Positions 33,769 through 45,120 of a stretch of DNA of 45,338 nucleotides are shown in pieces (positions within the stretch are counted from its first letter, which is position 1; every line of letters starts with the position of its first letter). A program made the position numbers and the translations under genes. The DNA comes from Thiohalocapsa sp. (lineage in GTDB: Bacteria > Pseudomonadota > Gammaproteobacteria > Chromatiales > Chromatiaceae): the NCBI RefSeq assembly GCF_022340605.1, contig NZ_JAJDNQ010000004.1:1-45338 (forward strand), given 5' to 3'. Below the pieces are notes generated by a model. The model worked only from the letters and a program-made list of their open reading frames with translations, was not told the origin of the DNA and ran no database searches.

Positions 33769-33906
33769 GATGTCTGTATGTTGCGCAAGCGATACAGTTG
33801 TATGTTTCCGTGATTGCGGCGCGACTTGGAAACTCTTATTTGAACAGAAGGTTAGCGCGGTGCCTGGGCAGTGGTGATGCAAGAAAACCGAAAAGGCCGA
33901 AAAAGT

Positions 33907-33937
33907 TGCACTAATGCCGCCAACATTCGCTAAACTA
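33907..33937 (+). promoter_or_regulatory. Possible promoter of the OmpA-family gene
   Basis: The 302-base gap between the EamA and OmpA genes holds no gene but is the most AT-rich piece of the region. TTGCAC (33907) and TAAACT (33932) could be -35 and -10 boxes with a 19-base spacer, longer than ideal. Transcription would begin about 125 bases before the OmpA start. Confidence 0.35.
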
Positions 33938-34070
33938 TTGGAGCCGATCCCTGTACCAACGTCCGGTGATCCGACTGCCACAAGCAGACGCCCAGCCCTG
34001 TCTCATAGACGTTTGTAGCGCGGCTCACCGCTGCCCATTTTCTCATCACGAAACGATTCGGGAGCTCAAG

Positions 34071-34673
34071 ATGCGTCACCTCAACACTCTGCGCACCCTG
34101 GCGCTGGCCATTCCCGCGGCCACGGCGCTCAGCTTCAACGCCGTCGCCCAAGAGCCGGACGTGTCCTACTGGTACGCCGCCGGCGACCCGACCGTCCCAG
34201 ACGGTCAGCTCTGGTCCACCGGCTACGGCGAGTGCTGGCAGTCCGCCTATCCGGATGGCCCCACCAACCTGCCGCCGTGCCAGGTGGAAGTGCGCGCGCC
34301 GCTGGTGCTGCAACTGAACTTCGCTCTCGACCGCTACGGCCTCAACGACATCCTCAACCCCGAGGTCCTGACCGAGCTGGACCAGTACATCCAGGAGGTC
34401 AAGGAGTCGCCGCGTGAGGAGCATCTCGTGGTCGGCGGCTTCACCGACAAGCTGGGCAGCTGGGAGCACAACCTCGTCCTGAGCGAGAACCGCGCCGACA
34501 CCATCCGCAACTACATGATCGATCAGGGCATCCCGTCGCAAGACATCACGAAGGTGAAGGGCTTCGGTTGGGACGTGCCGACTGAGTTCCAGACCGGCGA
34601 CCTCGGCCCGCTCGAGAACAACCCCCTGCGTCGCCGTGTGGTGGTGCTCGAAGTGCCGCCCCTCGGCAAATAA
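34071..34673 (+). CDS. OmpA-family outer-membrane/periplasmic protein
   Basis: 200 aa. A signal peptide (TLALAIPAATALSFNAVAQ, cleavage after VAQ or AVA) precedes a short domain with YGECWQSAYPDG and LPPCQVEV, two cysteines that could pair. The C-terminal OmpA domain follows: LQLNFALDRYGLN, LVVGGFTDKLGSWEHNLVLS, ENRADTIRNYMIDQGI and RRRVVVLEV, the peptidoglycan-binding motif order. No transmembrane barrel is present; it is too short. GGGAG about 7 bases upstream supports the ATG at 34071. A long 5' leader and a strong terminator suggest high single-gene expression. Confidence 0.9.
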   Translation: MRHLNTLRTLALAIPAATALSFNAVAQEPDVSYWYAAGDPTVPDGQLWSTGYGECWQSAYPDGPTNLPPCQVEVRAPLVLQLNFALDRYGLNDILNPEVLTELDQYIQEVKESPREEHLVVGGFTDKLGSWEHNLVLSENRADTIRNYMIDQGIPSQDITKVKGFGWDVPTEFQTGDLGPLENNPLRRRVVVLEVPPLGK

Positions 34674-34719
34674 GGCCGGCAAATAAGGTCGGCAAACAAG
34701 GTTTGTCAGAGAGCGTCTG

Positions 34720-34790
34720 CCACGGCGCTCAGCGCCGTGGCTCAAGACTGGAAAAGGCCCGCCGCGCCCCGCGCGGCGGGCCTTTTCTTT
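34720..34790. terminator. Strong bidirectional Rho-independent terminator
   Basis: 34752-34766 (AAAAGGCCCGCCGCG) pairs perfectly with 34772-34786 around a 5-base loop and ends in TTTT on the plus strand and in TTTT on the minus strand, so it can stop both the OmpA gene (plus) and purB (minus, stop at 34805). A second perfect hairpin, CCACGGCGC-TCA-GCGCCGTGG (34720-34740), lies just ahead of it. Between the OmpA stop and these, 'AAATAAGGYCGGC' is repeated twice. Confidence 0.88.
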
Positions 34791-34804
34791 GCGCGACAGG
34801 ACCC

Positions 34805-36217
<1,413 letters not shown>

Positions 36218-36262
36218 TTAGCGAGCCGAGGCGCCGGCGTACAGGGGCGGTCCGCTGGGAGC

Positions 36263-36315
36263 GCCGGCTTCCAGCCGGCTCGCCGCGTGCCCGGCGCGAC
36301 GCCGGGCACGCGGCG
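36263..36315. repeat. Two strong hairpins upstream of purB
   Basis: GCCGGCT-TCC-AGCCGGC (36263-36279) is followed at once by a perfect 16-bp stem, CGCCGCGTGCCCGGCG (36281-36296) and its complement (36300-36315), around a CGA loop. Both lie in the 380-base gap between the PEP-CTERM-like gene and purB. They may shield or end the upstream transcript. Confidence 0.65.
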
Positions 36316-36376
36316 TTGGGGCGTCAACAAGCATATAGACGTCTTGGCGACATCGCAGGGCCAGAGCCTGTCTCCC

Positions 36377-36435
36377 GTGGGAGCGCCGTCCTCGGCGCGA
36401 CGGGCGTCCAGTCGCGGCGATGACGCCGCTCCCAC
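36377..36435. repeat. REP-like bipartite palindrome (copy 1)
   Basis: The left arm GTGGGAGCGCCGTCCTCGGC and the inverted right arm ending GCGGCGATGACGCCGCTCCC (plus AC) match at about 21 of 24 positions, separated by GGGCGTCCAG-type spacer. Related copies are at 40322-40430, 43004-43062 and 44817-44877, all intergenic. Confidence 0.7.
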
Positions 36436-36552
36436 GTGGGCCGGCGCGACGCCAACGGGGGCGCCGGCTGAGTACTGCGTGTGACGGGAGGTGATGGCGG
36501 CTGCCGCCGGGCGTTGTTCGACCCAGTCGCCGATGGATGGGGGCGGCGGGCC

Positions 36553-37383
36553 TCAGAGGCTTGGACCGCGGCGCCCTCGCCAGCGCGATCGCACCACCTC
36601 CAGGGCCGTGATGCCGAGGGCGAGCAGGGCCGGAGTTTCGGGCACGGGCGTGGCATTTGCGGCGTTGCCGCTGATCTGGAAGGAGCCACCGTCCCCGGTG
36701 CTGAGGCCAAAGTCGAAGATCAAGCTGTCGAACGTGCCCGCAAGGGCGATGGAGCCATAGCCTGACTTGGCATCGATAGGATCGGCATCGCGGGGGAAAT
36801 ATTGGGTTTCACCGCCTTGAACCACTGGACCGGTGGCGAAGCTGAGGTTGCCATTGGAGGCGACGATCGACAAGTCCGCCTGCGTGAGGCCCTGCGGGGC
36901 GAAGTCCAGCGTCGTGCCGTCGAGATTGGCGATGTGGAACACCAGGTCCACGATCGGTGCGGCGAAGGTGAGCTCGATCTGCGTGTGAGCGCTCGACGGA
37001 TAGGTGCTGTAGCCGATTTGATCTCCGAGCGCCTGGGTTGGCGAATAGCTGGAGGCAAAGCCGTACTGCTTCGAGGCCCCGTCGATGGTCGAGTTGTTGT
37101 AGAGCGCGCCGATCGCGCCGAATCCGCTGCGCATCGGCCCGCTGACAACCGAGCCGGTCACGGCAACGCCGTCGATGATCCCGCTGAGCTGACCCTGGGT
37201 CTTGTCGCCCGGGGTCAGGGAGGTGATGTTCAGGAACGCCGCCCCCGCCGGTCCGGGCGCCGCGAGCGCGGCCAGCAGGGCTATGCTGGCGGTGAGCCGC
37301 CCAGATGCGGTGCGAGCGCGTCGCGTGAGGGTTCGCGTGGTGATTGGCCGAATTGTCGCAACGTGGAATCTGGAAGGAATCAT
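36553..37383 (-). CDS. PEP-CTERM-like exported protein
   Basis: 276 aa from the ATG at 37383. A signal peptide with a long Arg-rich lead (LTASIALLAALAAPGPAGAA) is followed by a beta-rich domain with SGIIDGVAVTGSVVSGPM, IELTFAAPIVDLVFHIANLD and a GYGSIALAGTFDSLIFDFGL segment. The C-terminus reads TPVPETPALLALGI, then TALEVVRSRWRGRR: a VPE motif, a hydrophobic helix and an Arg cluster, the tripartite PEP-CTERM sorting signal recognised by exosortase. This suggests export and processing to the cell surface or matrix. No exosortase is in the window. It lies between acnA and purB on the same strand. Confidence 0.8.
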   Translation of the reverse strand: MIPSRFHVATIRPITTRTLTRRARTASGRLTASIALLAALAAPGPAGAAFLNITSLTPGDKTQGQLSGIIDGVAVTGSVVSGPMRSGFGAIGALYNNSTIDGASKQYGFASSYSPTQALGDQIGYSTYPSSAHTQIELTFAAPIVDLVFHIANLDGTTLDFAPQGLTQADLSIVASNGNLSFATGPVVQGGETQYFPRDADPIDAKSGYGSIALAGTFDSLIFDFGLSTGDGGSFQISGNAANATPVPETPALLALGITALEVVRSRWRGRRGPSL

Positions 37384-37406
37384 TGATCGGATGGTTGAAG
37401 TCTCTG

Positions 37407-37444
37407 GTCGTGGTCGTGGTCGGATAATCGACAACGACCACGAC
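37407..37444. repeat. GTCGTG repeat forming a 16-bp imperfect hairpin
   Basis: GTCGTGGTCGTGGTCG (37407-37422) pairs with CGACAACGACCACGAC (37429-37444) with one mismatch, loop GATAAT. It lies between the acnA stop and the PEP-CTERM-like gene start (both minus). Its hexamers resemble those at 12464-12487. Confidence 0.6.
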
Positions 37445-37474
37445 AACGACAGCAAAGTTAGGTGAAGCGCTGCA

Positions 37475-40138
<2,664 letters not shown>

Positions 40139-40321
40139 CTGGGGCTCCGGAGGGTCTTGTTGCAATGCGGAATGCCCCGGATTCTAGCGGCGCCGGGGGC
40201 GCAGCGCATCCGCACCCTGCAATTGTTTCGATTTGCATGGCCGGGAAAGGTGCCGGCGCATCAGAGCGATGCGACGTCCGCGGGCGTCTGAAATGAAAGC
40301 GGATGCAGCAGCGAGGGGCTC

Positions 40322-40430
40322 GTGGGAGCGGCGTCCCCGCCGCGATTGGAGCGATCGAGCCTGAGATCGCTCCGAGGACGGCGCTCCCACAACAGCGCGA
40401 TGCTCCGTGGGAGCGGCGTCCCCGCCGCGA
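40322..40430. repeat. REP-like palindromes (copies 2 and 3)
   Basis: A bipartite element (40322-40385) has inverted arms GTGGGAGCGGCGTCC and GGACGGCGCTCCCAC (14 of 15 matching) enclosing GGAGCGATC...GATCGCTCC. A further half-element GTGGGAGCGGCGTCCCCGCC starts near 40408. They fill most of the gap upstream of acnA and downstream of hflD, where no gene is seen. Confidence 0.7.
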
Positions 40431-40512
40431 TCCGCGCTCGCACTGCCGCGGGAGCGGCTTCTCCCTCACGATCAGTCGCGCAGCCGGTGGACGGATGAGC
40501 GTGGGCCTTGAC

Positions 40513-41142
40513 CTAAGCGCTTTCGGTCGTGCGCAAATAGGCCCGGGCCGCGTCCAGCATCCGACGCCGCCCGAGCAGCACCTGCCAGCGGGTGCCGCCG
40601 CACTGGCGCCACAGCACCGCCGCCCGGATGCCAGCCAGCAGCAACGCGCGGATGCGGTCCTGGTTGTCCGGATTCTGGAGATACATCGGATTGCCGCGGA
40701 CGATGATCCGCGGCGTGAGCTTGCTGATGGTGTCTTGATAGATGCCGGCGAAGCCCGCCAGCACGTCGCGGTCCAGCAGCGGCAGGTCGCCGCGGGCGGC
40801 GGCCGCGCCCTGGATGCGACGGGCAATCTCCTTGCGCATGCTGGCGCGGCTCGCGAGGTTGCGCTCGTGGCGCATCAGCGAGATGACGTAGCGCGTCAGC
40901 TCCATCTCCCGGGTCGGCTCGCCGGTGAGCTGCGCCACCACCTGGCGCGCACCCGTCGCCACTGCGCCCGGTTCGCCATAAACCGCGGGCACGTCCTCGG
41001 CGTCGATCTGAAACAGGCTATAGATGCAGGGCTCCATCTGTGCCGTGTCCACGCTGCCGCGGTTGGCGATGCGCTGCACGCAGTAGGCCGCCTGGTGCAG
41101 GCCGGCGAGGGCGATGAGGCGGTCTTGATCGGAGTGTTCCAT
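40513..41142 (-). CDS. hflD: HflD, high-frequency-lysogenisation protein homologue
   Basis: 209 aa matching the HflD pattern: DRLIALAGLHQAAYCVQRIA at the start, AVYGEPGAVATGARQVVAQL, ELTRYVISLMRHERNLASRA, and QTKL-like ISKLTPRIIVRGNPMYLQNP, then RALLLAGIRAAVLWRQCGGT near the C-terminus. It is a peripheral inner-membrane protein that in E. coli interferes with lambda CII; its cellular role is unclear. The family is largely gammaproteobacterial and adjacent to mnmA, as here. The 199-base gap to mnmA carries two hairpins. Confidence 0.93.
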   Translation of the reverse strand: MEHSDQDRLIALAGLHQAAYCVQRIANRGSVDTAQMEPCIYSLFQIDAEDVPAVYGEPGAVATGARQVVAQLTGEPTREMELTRYVISLMRHERNLASRASMRKEIARRIQGAAAARGDLPLLDRDVLAGFAGIYQDTISKLTPRIIVRGNPMYLQNPDNQDRIRALLLAGIRAAVLWRQCGGTRWQVLLGRRRMLDAARAYLRTTESA

Positions 41143-41218
41143 GGAGAGGGGCTAGGGGCTAGGGACTGGAAACTAGAGGCTAGTGTACCGGCGCGGAGAT
41201 GCCGCGACCGCTCGCGGT

Positions 41219-41260
41219 GCCGGCCGAAGTGTCGGCCGGCGTGTCGCCCTCCAGGGCGAC
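41219..41260. repeat. Paired hairpins between mnmA and hflD
   Basis: GCCGGCCGA-AGTG-TCGGCCGGC (41219-41240) and GTCGCCCT-CC-AGGGCGAC (41243-41260) are both perfect. Nearby (about 41150-41183) CTAGGGG-type units repeat imperfectly. Being between two co-directional genes, they may process or attenuate the transcript before hflD. Confidence 0.55.
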
Positions 41261-41341
41261 GCTGGCAACAAGCGGCCGGTCTCGGAGTCTTCACGTCGCT
41301 GCACCGGTCCTTCTGCGATATGCGCCCGCGGCAGGCTTTCT

Positions 41342-42463
41342 CTAGCCTTTCCCAGTCGGTGACGCGCTCGTGATGACCGCACCGCCGAGGCACTCGTCAC
41401 GCGCATAGAAGACGACCGACTGCCCCGGCGTCACCGCGCGCTGGGGAACCGCAAAGTGCACCCGGCAGTTGGCGCTATCGTACTCGACCAGGGTGCAGCG
41501 CTGCAGTGGTTGGCGATGGCGCAGCCGGCACAGACAGTCGAACGGCAACAGCTGCGGTGCGACCGGCGGTGTTCCCGCGATCCAGTGCAACTGCTCGCCC
41601 CGTAGCGCGTCAGTGTAAAGCAGCGGGTGCTCGCCGCCCTGGACCACGATTAGGGCGTTGCGCGCGGCGTTCTTGGCGGCGACGAACCAGGGCGCGTCGC
41701 CCGTCGCGCGCACGCCGCCGATGCCGAGCCCGGAGCGCTGGCCGATGGTGTACCAGGCGAGCCCGCGGTGCTCGCCGAGCACCTGGCCGTCGGGCGTCTC
41801 GATGGGCCCTGGGTTTTCCGGCAGCCAGCGCGCCAGGAAGTCCCCGAAGCGTCGCTCGCCGATGAAGCAGATGCCAGTGCTGTCCTTCTTCTCGGCATTG
41901 CCGAGGCCGAGTCCGCGGGCGATGCCGCGCACGTCGGCCTTGGTCAGGTCCGTCAGCGGAAACAGCGCGTGACTCAGCTGCTGCCGCGTCAGCCTGTGCA
42001 GGAAATAGGTCTGGTCCTTGCCGGCGTCCGCGGCGAGCCTGAGTCGGCTGCGGTCCGGGTCGTGGCTGACACGGGCATAGTGGCCGGTGGCGATCCAATC
42101 CGCGCCCAGGTCCAGCGCGTGCTCCAGGAAGGCACGGAACTTGATCTCGCTGTTGCAGAGCACGTCCGGGTTCGGCGTGCGCAGCGCCCGGTACTCGGCG
42201 AGGAAGGTCTCGAAGACGCGCTCCCAGTACTCGGTGGCGAAGTTGACGGTGTGCAGCCGGATGCCGAGCCGCTCGGCCGCCGCCTGCGCGTCCGCGAGGT
42301 CCTCCGCCGCGGCGCAGTAGCCGGGCTCGTCGTCCTCCTCCCAGTTCTTCATGAACAGCCCCTCCACCGCGTAGCCTTGCGCAAGCAGCAGGTGTGCGGC
42401 CACGGCGGAGTCGACGCCGCCGGAGAGGCCGACGATGACGCGGTTGGCGGGATTGTCGGGCAA
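41342..42463 (-). CDS. mnmA: tRNA-specific 2-thiouridylase
   Basis: 373 aa. The PP-loop SGGVDS is at residues 14-19; the catalytic Cys is in NPDVLCNSEIKF and the partner Cys in DSTGICFIGERRF; GHYARV and KDQTYFLHRL (ATP and tRNA contacts) are intact. It inserts the 2-thio group at U34 of tRNA Lys, Glu and Gln using the IscS-Tus relay. The open frame starts with TTG at 42463 (LPDNPANRVIVGLSGG), no good ribosome site is visible, and the start is thus uncertain by a few residues. The usual mnmA-hflD order is kept. Confidence 0.96.
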   Translation of the reverse strand: MPDNPANRVIVGLSGGVDSAVAAHLLLAQGYAVEGLFMKNWEEDDEPGYCAAAEDLADAQAAAERLGIRLHTVNFATEYWERVFETFLAEYRALRTPNPDVLCNSEIKFRAFLEHALDLGADWIATGHYARVSHDPDRSRLRLAADAGKDQTYFLHRLTRQQLSHALFPLTDLTKADVRGIARGLGLGNAEKKDSTGICFIGERRFGDFLARWLPENPGPIETPDGQVLGEHRGLAWYTIGQRSGLGIGGVRATGDAPWFVAAKNAARNALIVVQGGEHPLLYTDALRGEQLHWIAGTPPVAPQLLPFDCLCRLRHRQPLQRCTLVEYDSANCRVHFAVPQRAVTPGQSVVFYARDECLGGAVITSASPTGKG

Positions 42464-42476
42464 GGGCAGGGCGGAC

Positions 42477-42662
42477 TCAGATGTCGGCGGGGAATAGGTC
42501 TGCCACCGGCAGCGTGAAGCCGGGCAGCGCCGGCTCGGCCGTCAGCACATCGCCGGGGCCGAGCAGCGCAAGCTCGGTCGGACTGCGGTAGCTGGACACG
42601 CGTCGGCGCTTGGGGGTGAGCAGCCGCTCCGGCTCCAGCGTGTGGGCGGTGGCGTTGGACAT
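42477..42662 (-). pseudogene. Internally deleted Uma2-family gene
   Basis: A 61-codon frame (69 from an ATG at 42686) reads MSNATAHTLEPERLLTP, a typical Uma2 start ('LLTxEEYL'), then at once RRRVSSYRSPTELALLGPGD and PALPGFTLPVADLFP, the typical Uma2 C-terminus. The intact relative at 44159-44725 has the same end (RRVSSYRPPDEM, LLPGFALSVRELF). The roughly 110-130 residues between, with all the nuclease residues, are missing and the frame is kept. It is 14 bases upstream of mnmA on the same strand. It is likely non-functional as a nuclease. Confidence 0.6.
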
Positions 42663-43003
42663 GACCGTTTTAGGTGGTGAGCTCATCAGGCGACAATGCT
42701 GCGCGGCAAGGTCGATGGCGCACCATGCTCCAGATGATCGGCCGCCGCGTCTAGAAGGGATGCCGTCACGATCATGTCGGCTTGGTGCATTTGCCTGCAA
42801 GTGTAGAGAGGTGTCGTGCAGCGTCAACACGATAGATGCGCGAGCACCCGGCCCAAGATGCCCGGGAGTCATGGCCTCCGACCGACGAGTCGTGATCCCG
42901 GCGCCGAAGACTTGCTGTCGCGTTCCGCCGAGCTCATCTCCTGGAGGTGCGCCGTGGCGAGCGCGGCGGTCTTGATCATAAACCCATCCAGAGCCATGGC
43001 CTC

Positions 43004-43062
43004 GTGGGAGCGGCGTCCCCGCCGCGATTGGACGCCCGTCGCGCCGAGGCCGATGCTCCCAC
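43004..43062. repeat. REP-like palindrome (copy 4)
   Basis: GTGGGAGCGGCGTCCCCGCC on the left and an inverted GCTCCCAC end on the right (43055-43062) frame a GATTGGACGCCCGTCGC spacer. It is the only structured element I see in the 515-base gap between the Uma2 remnant and the cation efflux gene, which otherwise holds no recognisable gene. Confidence 0.65.
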
Positions 43063-43177
43063 GGCGACGGATGGACCCATGATCGACGCCAGCGCGGCGA
43101 CGAGCAGGCCGCGCTCGCGCCATCGAGCCGCTACGGTCGTTTCCTGACCGCAACCACAGCAACCCGCGGGAGCGACC

Positions 43178-44140
43178 ATGAGCCCCAGAAAGGCCGTCCA
43201 CGCGAAAGAGGAGAAGCCGATCGCCGTCTACGGCGCCATGGCCGGCAACGCCACCATCGCCGCCGCCAAGGGTGTTGCCGCCTTTTTCACCGGCAGCTCG
43301 GCGATGTTCTCGGAGTGTGTCCACTCGCTGGTGGATACGGCCAACGAAGGGCTGTTGCTGTTCGGCATGCATCGCGCCAGGCGCCGGCCGGATGCCCAGC
43401 ATCCGTTCGGCTACGGCAAAGAGCTGTACTTCTGGAGCCTGATCGTCGCCATTGTGCTGTTCGGCATCGGCGGTGGCATCTCGTTCTTCGAGGGCGTGAC
43501 ACACGTGACCGGGCACGTCAGCGAGGGCGCCGCCAGTCCGCTCTGGAACTACGCCGTCATCGCCATCGCGCTGGTCGCCGAGGGCACCTCCTGGGGCATC
43601 GCCTTGCACGAGCTGCTGCCGAAACTGAAGGCGCGCGGCGTCCTCAGCACCATCCGCGATGCCAAGGACCCAACCGTGGTCACCGTGCTGCTCGAAGACT
43701 CCGCCGCGCTGATCGGCCTGCTATTCGCTTTCCTGGGCGTGCTGCTCACCGAGGTCACCGGCAGCCCGGTCTACGACGGCATTGCCTCGATGCTCATCGG
43801 ACTGACCCTGGCCGGCGTCGCCGCCTTACTGGCCTACGAAAGCCGCAGCCTGCTGATCGGCGAGACCGCCGATCCGGCTGTGGTCGCCGGCATCCGCGAG
43901 GTCACCAACGAGGACCCGGACGTCGCCATCGCGGGCGAGCCATTGACCATGCACTTCGGCCCCAACGACATCTTGCTGAACCTCGATGTCCGCTTCCGAC
44001 CCGGACTCTCCTCGGAGCAGATCATGTCCGTGGTGGACCGCCTGGAGCAGGCGATTCGCGGCCGCTATCCCGAGATCCGGCGCATCTTCATCGAGGCGGA
44101 GTCGCTGCGGCGCGACGGCAGCAAGCCGCCCATGCGGTGA
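43178..44140 (+). CDS. Cation diffusion facilitator transporter, ZnT9-like
   Basis: 320 aa with six transmembrane segments and a C-terminal cytoplasmic domain. The first metal site is HSLVDTANEGLLLFG (HxxxD); the second, usually HxxxD, reads LLEDSAALIGLLFA with E-D in place of the His, as in the SLC30A9/ZnT9-like subfamily. HPFGYGKELYFWSL and ALVAEGTSWGIAL are conserved there too. The C-terminal part (HFGPNDILLNLDVRF, RYPEIRRIFIEAESL) fits the CDF dimerisation domain. It probably exports Zn, Mn or Fe; the atypical second site makes specificity uncertain. GGGAG precedes the ATG. Confidence 0.9.
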   Translation: MSPRKAVHAKEEKPIAVYGAMAGNATIAAAKGVAAFFTGSSAMFSECVHSLVDTANEGLLLFGMHRARRRPDAQHPFGYGKELYFWSLIVAIVLFGIGGGISFFEGVTHVTGHVSEGAASPLWNYAVIAIALVAEGTSWGIALHELLPKLKARGVLSTIRDAKDPTVVTVLLEDSAALIGLLFAFLGVLLTEVTGSPVYDGIASMLIGLTLAGVAALLAYESRSLLIGETADPAVVAGIREVTNEDPDVAIAGEPLTMHFGPNDILLNLDVRFRPGLSSEQIMSVVDRLEQAIRGRYPEIRRIFIEAESLRRDGSKPPMR

Positions 44141-44158
44141 CCTTCGGAGACCTGACAG

Positions 44159-44725
44159 CTACTCGAAGAGCTCCCGAACCGACAGAGCAAACCCCGGCAG
44201 GAGCTCCGGCTCCTCGATCACGTCGTCCGGCCCGTAGATGTGCATCTCGTCCGGCGGGCGATAGGAACTCACGCGCCGCGTGCGCGGGTCGATGATCCAG
44301 ACGGCTTGGACGCCGCAGGCGAGGTACTCGTTGACCTTTTCGTCGATCTCGGTCCAACGGTCGTTCGGGGAAACGACTTCGATGGCCAGTTCCGGCGGGA
44401 CGTCGAGGTAGCCGTCGGCCTGCGCTTGGACCAGCCGCTCGTTGGAGATGTAGACGACATCGGCGCCGCGGACGGTGTCGGGGTGGCGTTGAGTGATGAT
44501 GCCGACTTCGCCGGTCATGACCTTGCCGAGGGCATGCTGCTTCACGAAGTTTCCGAGCTCCCTTGCGACGTTTCCTTCAACGCTGGCGTGCGGATGGCCG
44601 GTGGGTGGCATCTCGATGAATCTCCCTTTGACGAGCTCTCCCGGTACCGCCGGGCCGTGCTGCCAAAGGTCCTCGGCGGTGAGTAGGTGGTCGGCTTGTG
44701 GTGAGCTTGCGGTCGCGACGGACAT
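44159..44725 (-). CDS. Uma2-family (DUF820) endonuclease-like protein
   Basis: 188 aa, normal length. DHLLTAEDLWQHG is the N-terminal motif; GRFIEMPPTGHPHASVEGNV, RGADVVYISNERL and PPELAIEVVSPNDRWTEIDE hold the PD-(D/E)XK-fold acids (E38-type, D and E-x-V); VNEYLACGVQAVWIIDPRTR and RRVSSYRPPDEMHIYG finish the fold. Uma2 proteins are abundant, often multicopy, with little functional data. It converges on the CDF gene with 18 bases between stops. A decayed relative lies 1.5 kb away at 42477. Confidence 0.9.
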   Translation of the reverse strand: MSVATASSPQADHLLTAEDLWQHGPAVPGELVKGRFIEMPPTGHPHASVEGNVARELGNFVKQHALGKVMTGEVGIITQRHPDTVRGADVVYISNERLVQAQADGYLDVPPELAIEVVSPNDRWTEIDEKVNEYLACGVQAVWIIDPRTRRVSSYRPPDEMHIYGPDDVIEEPELLPGFALSVRELFE

Positions 44726-44816
44726 GGCGCGGGTTCGGATGGCCGGTTGCGATGGGGTTAGCTTAGGGGATTATGGGGATTGCGGGTAGGCTCGTGAGCC
44801 TAAGTCCGTCCGCTGC

Positions 44817-44877
44817 CGTGGGAGCGCCGTCCTCGGCGCGATCGGCGGCTGGTCGCGGCGAGGACGTCGCTTACGGG
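44817..44877. repeat. REP-like palindrome (copy 5, partly degenerate)
   Basis: CCGTGGGAGCGCCGTCCTCG on the left matches copy 1, while the right arm (TCGCGGCGAGGACGTCGCTT, then AC) is slightly altered. The rest of 44726-45120 holds no gene I recognise; short frames on the minus strand there have no motif. Confidence 0.6.
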
Positions 44878-45120
44878 GGGAGTGACAGCGGTGGGGGTTT
44901 GTGCGTGCTCAGCCCCTCTGAATCGCCGGAGCGCGCGGGGCTCGCGTGCTTGGGAAGGTGGGCTCGTTTGGCTGTGACACTCGTGCAGCTGCACGAAAAT
45001 GCCGAGGCCGTTCTTGGTGCAACCGTTCAGGTGTCGGCCTCCAGGTCGACACGGATCAGCACGGGGGGCGGCGATGTTGGCAGCGGTTTCGATACTTCCG
45101 CGACCGTGCATGAGCGGCGG

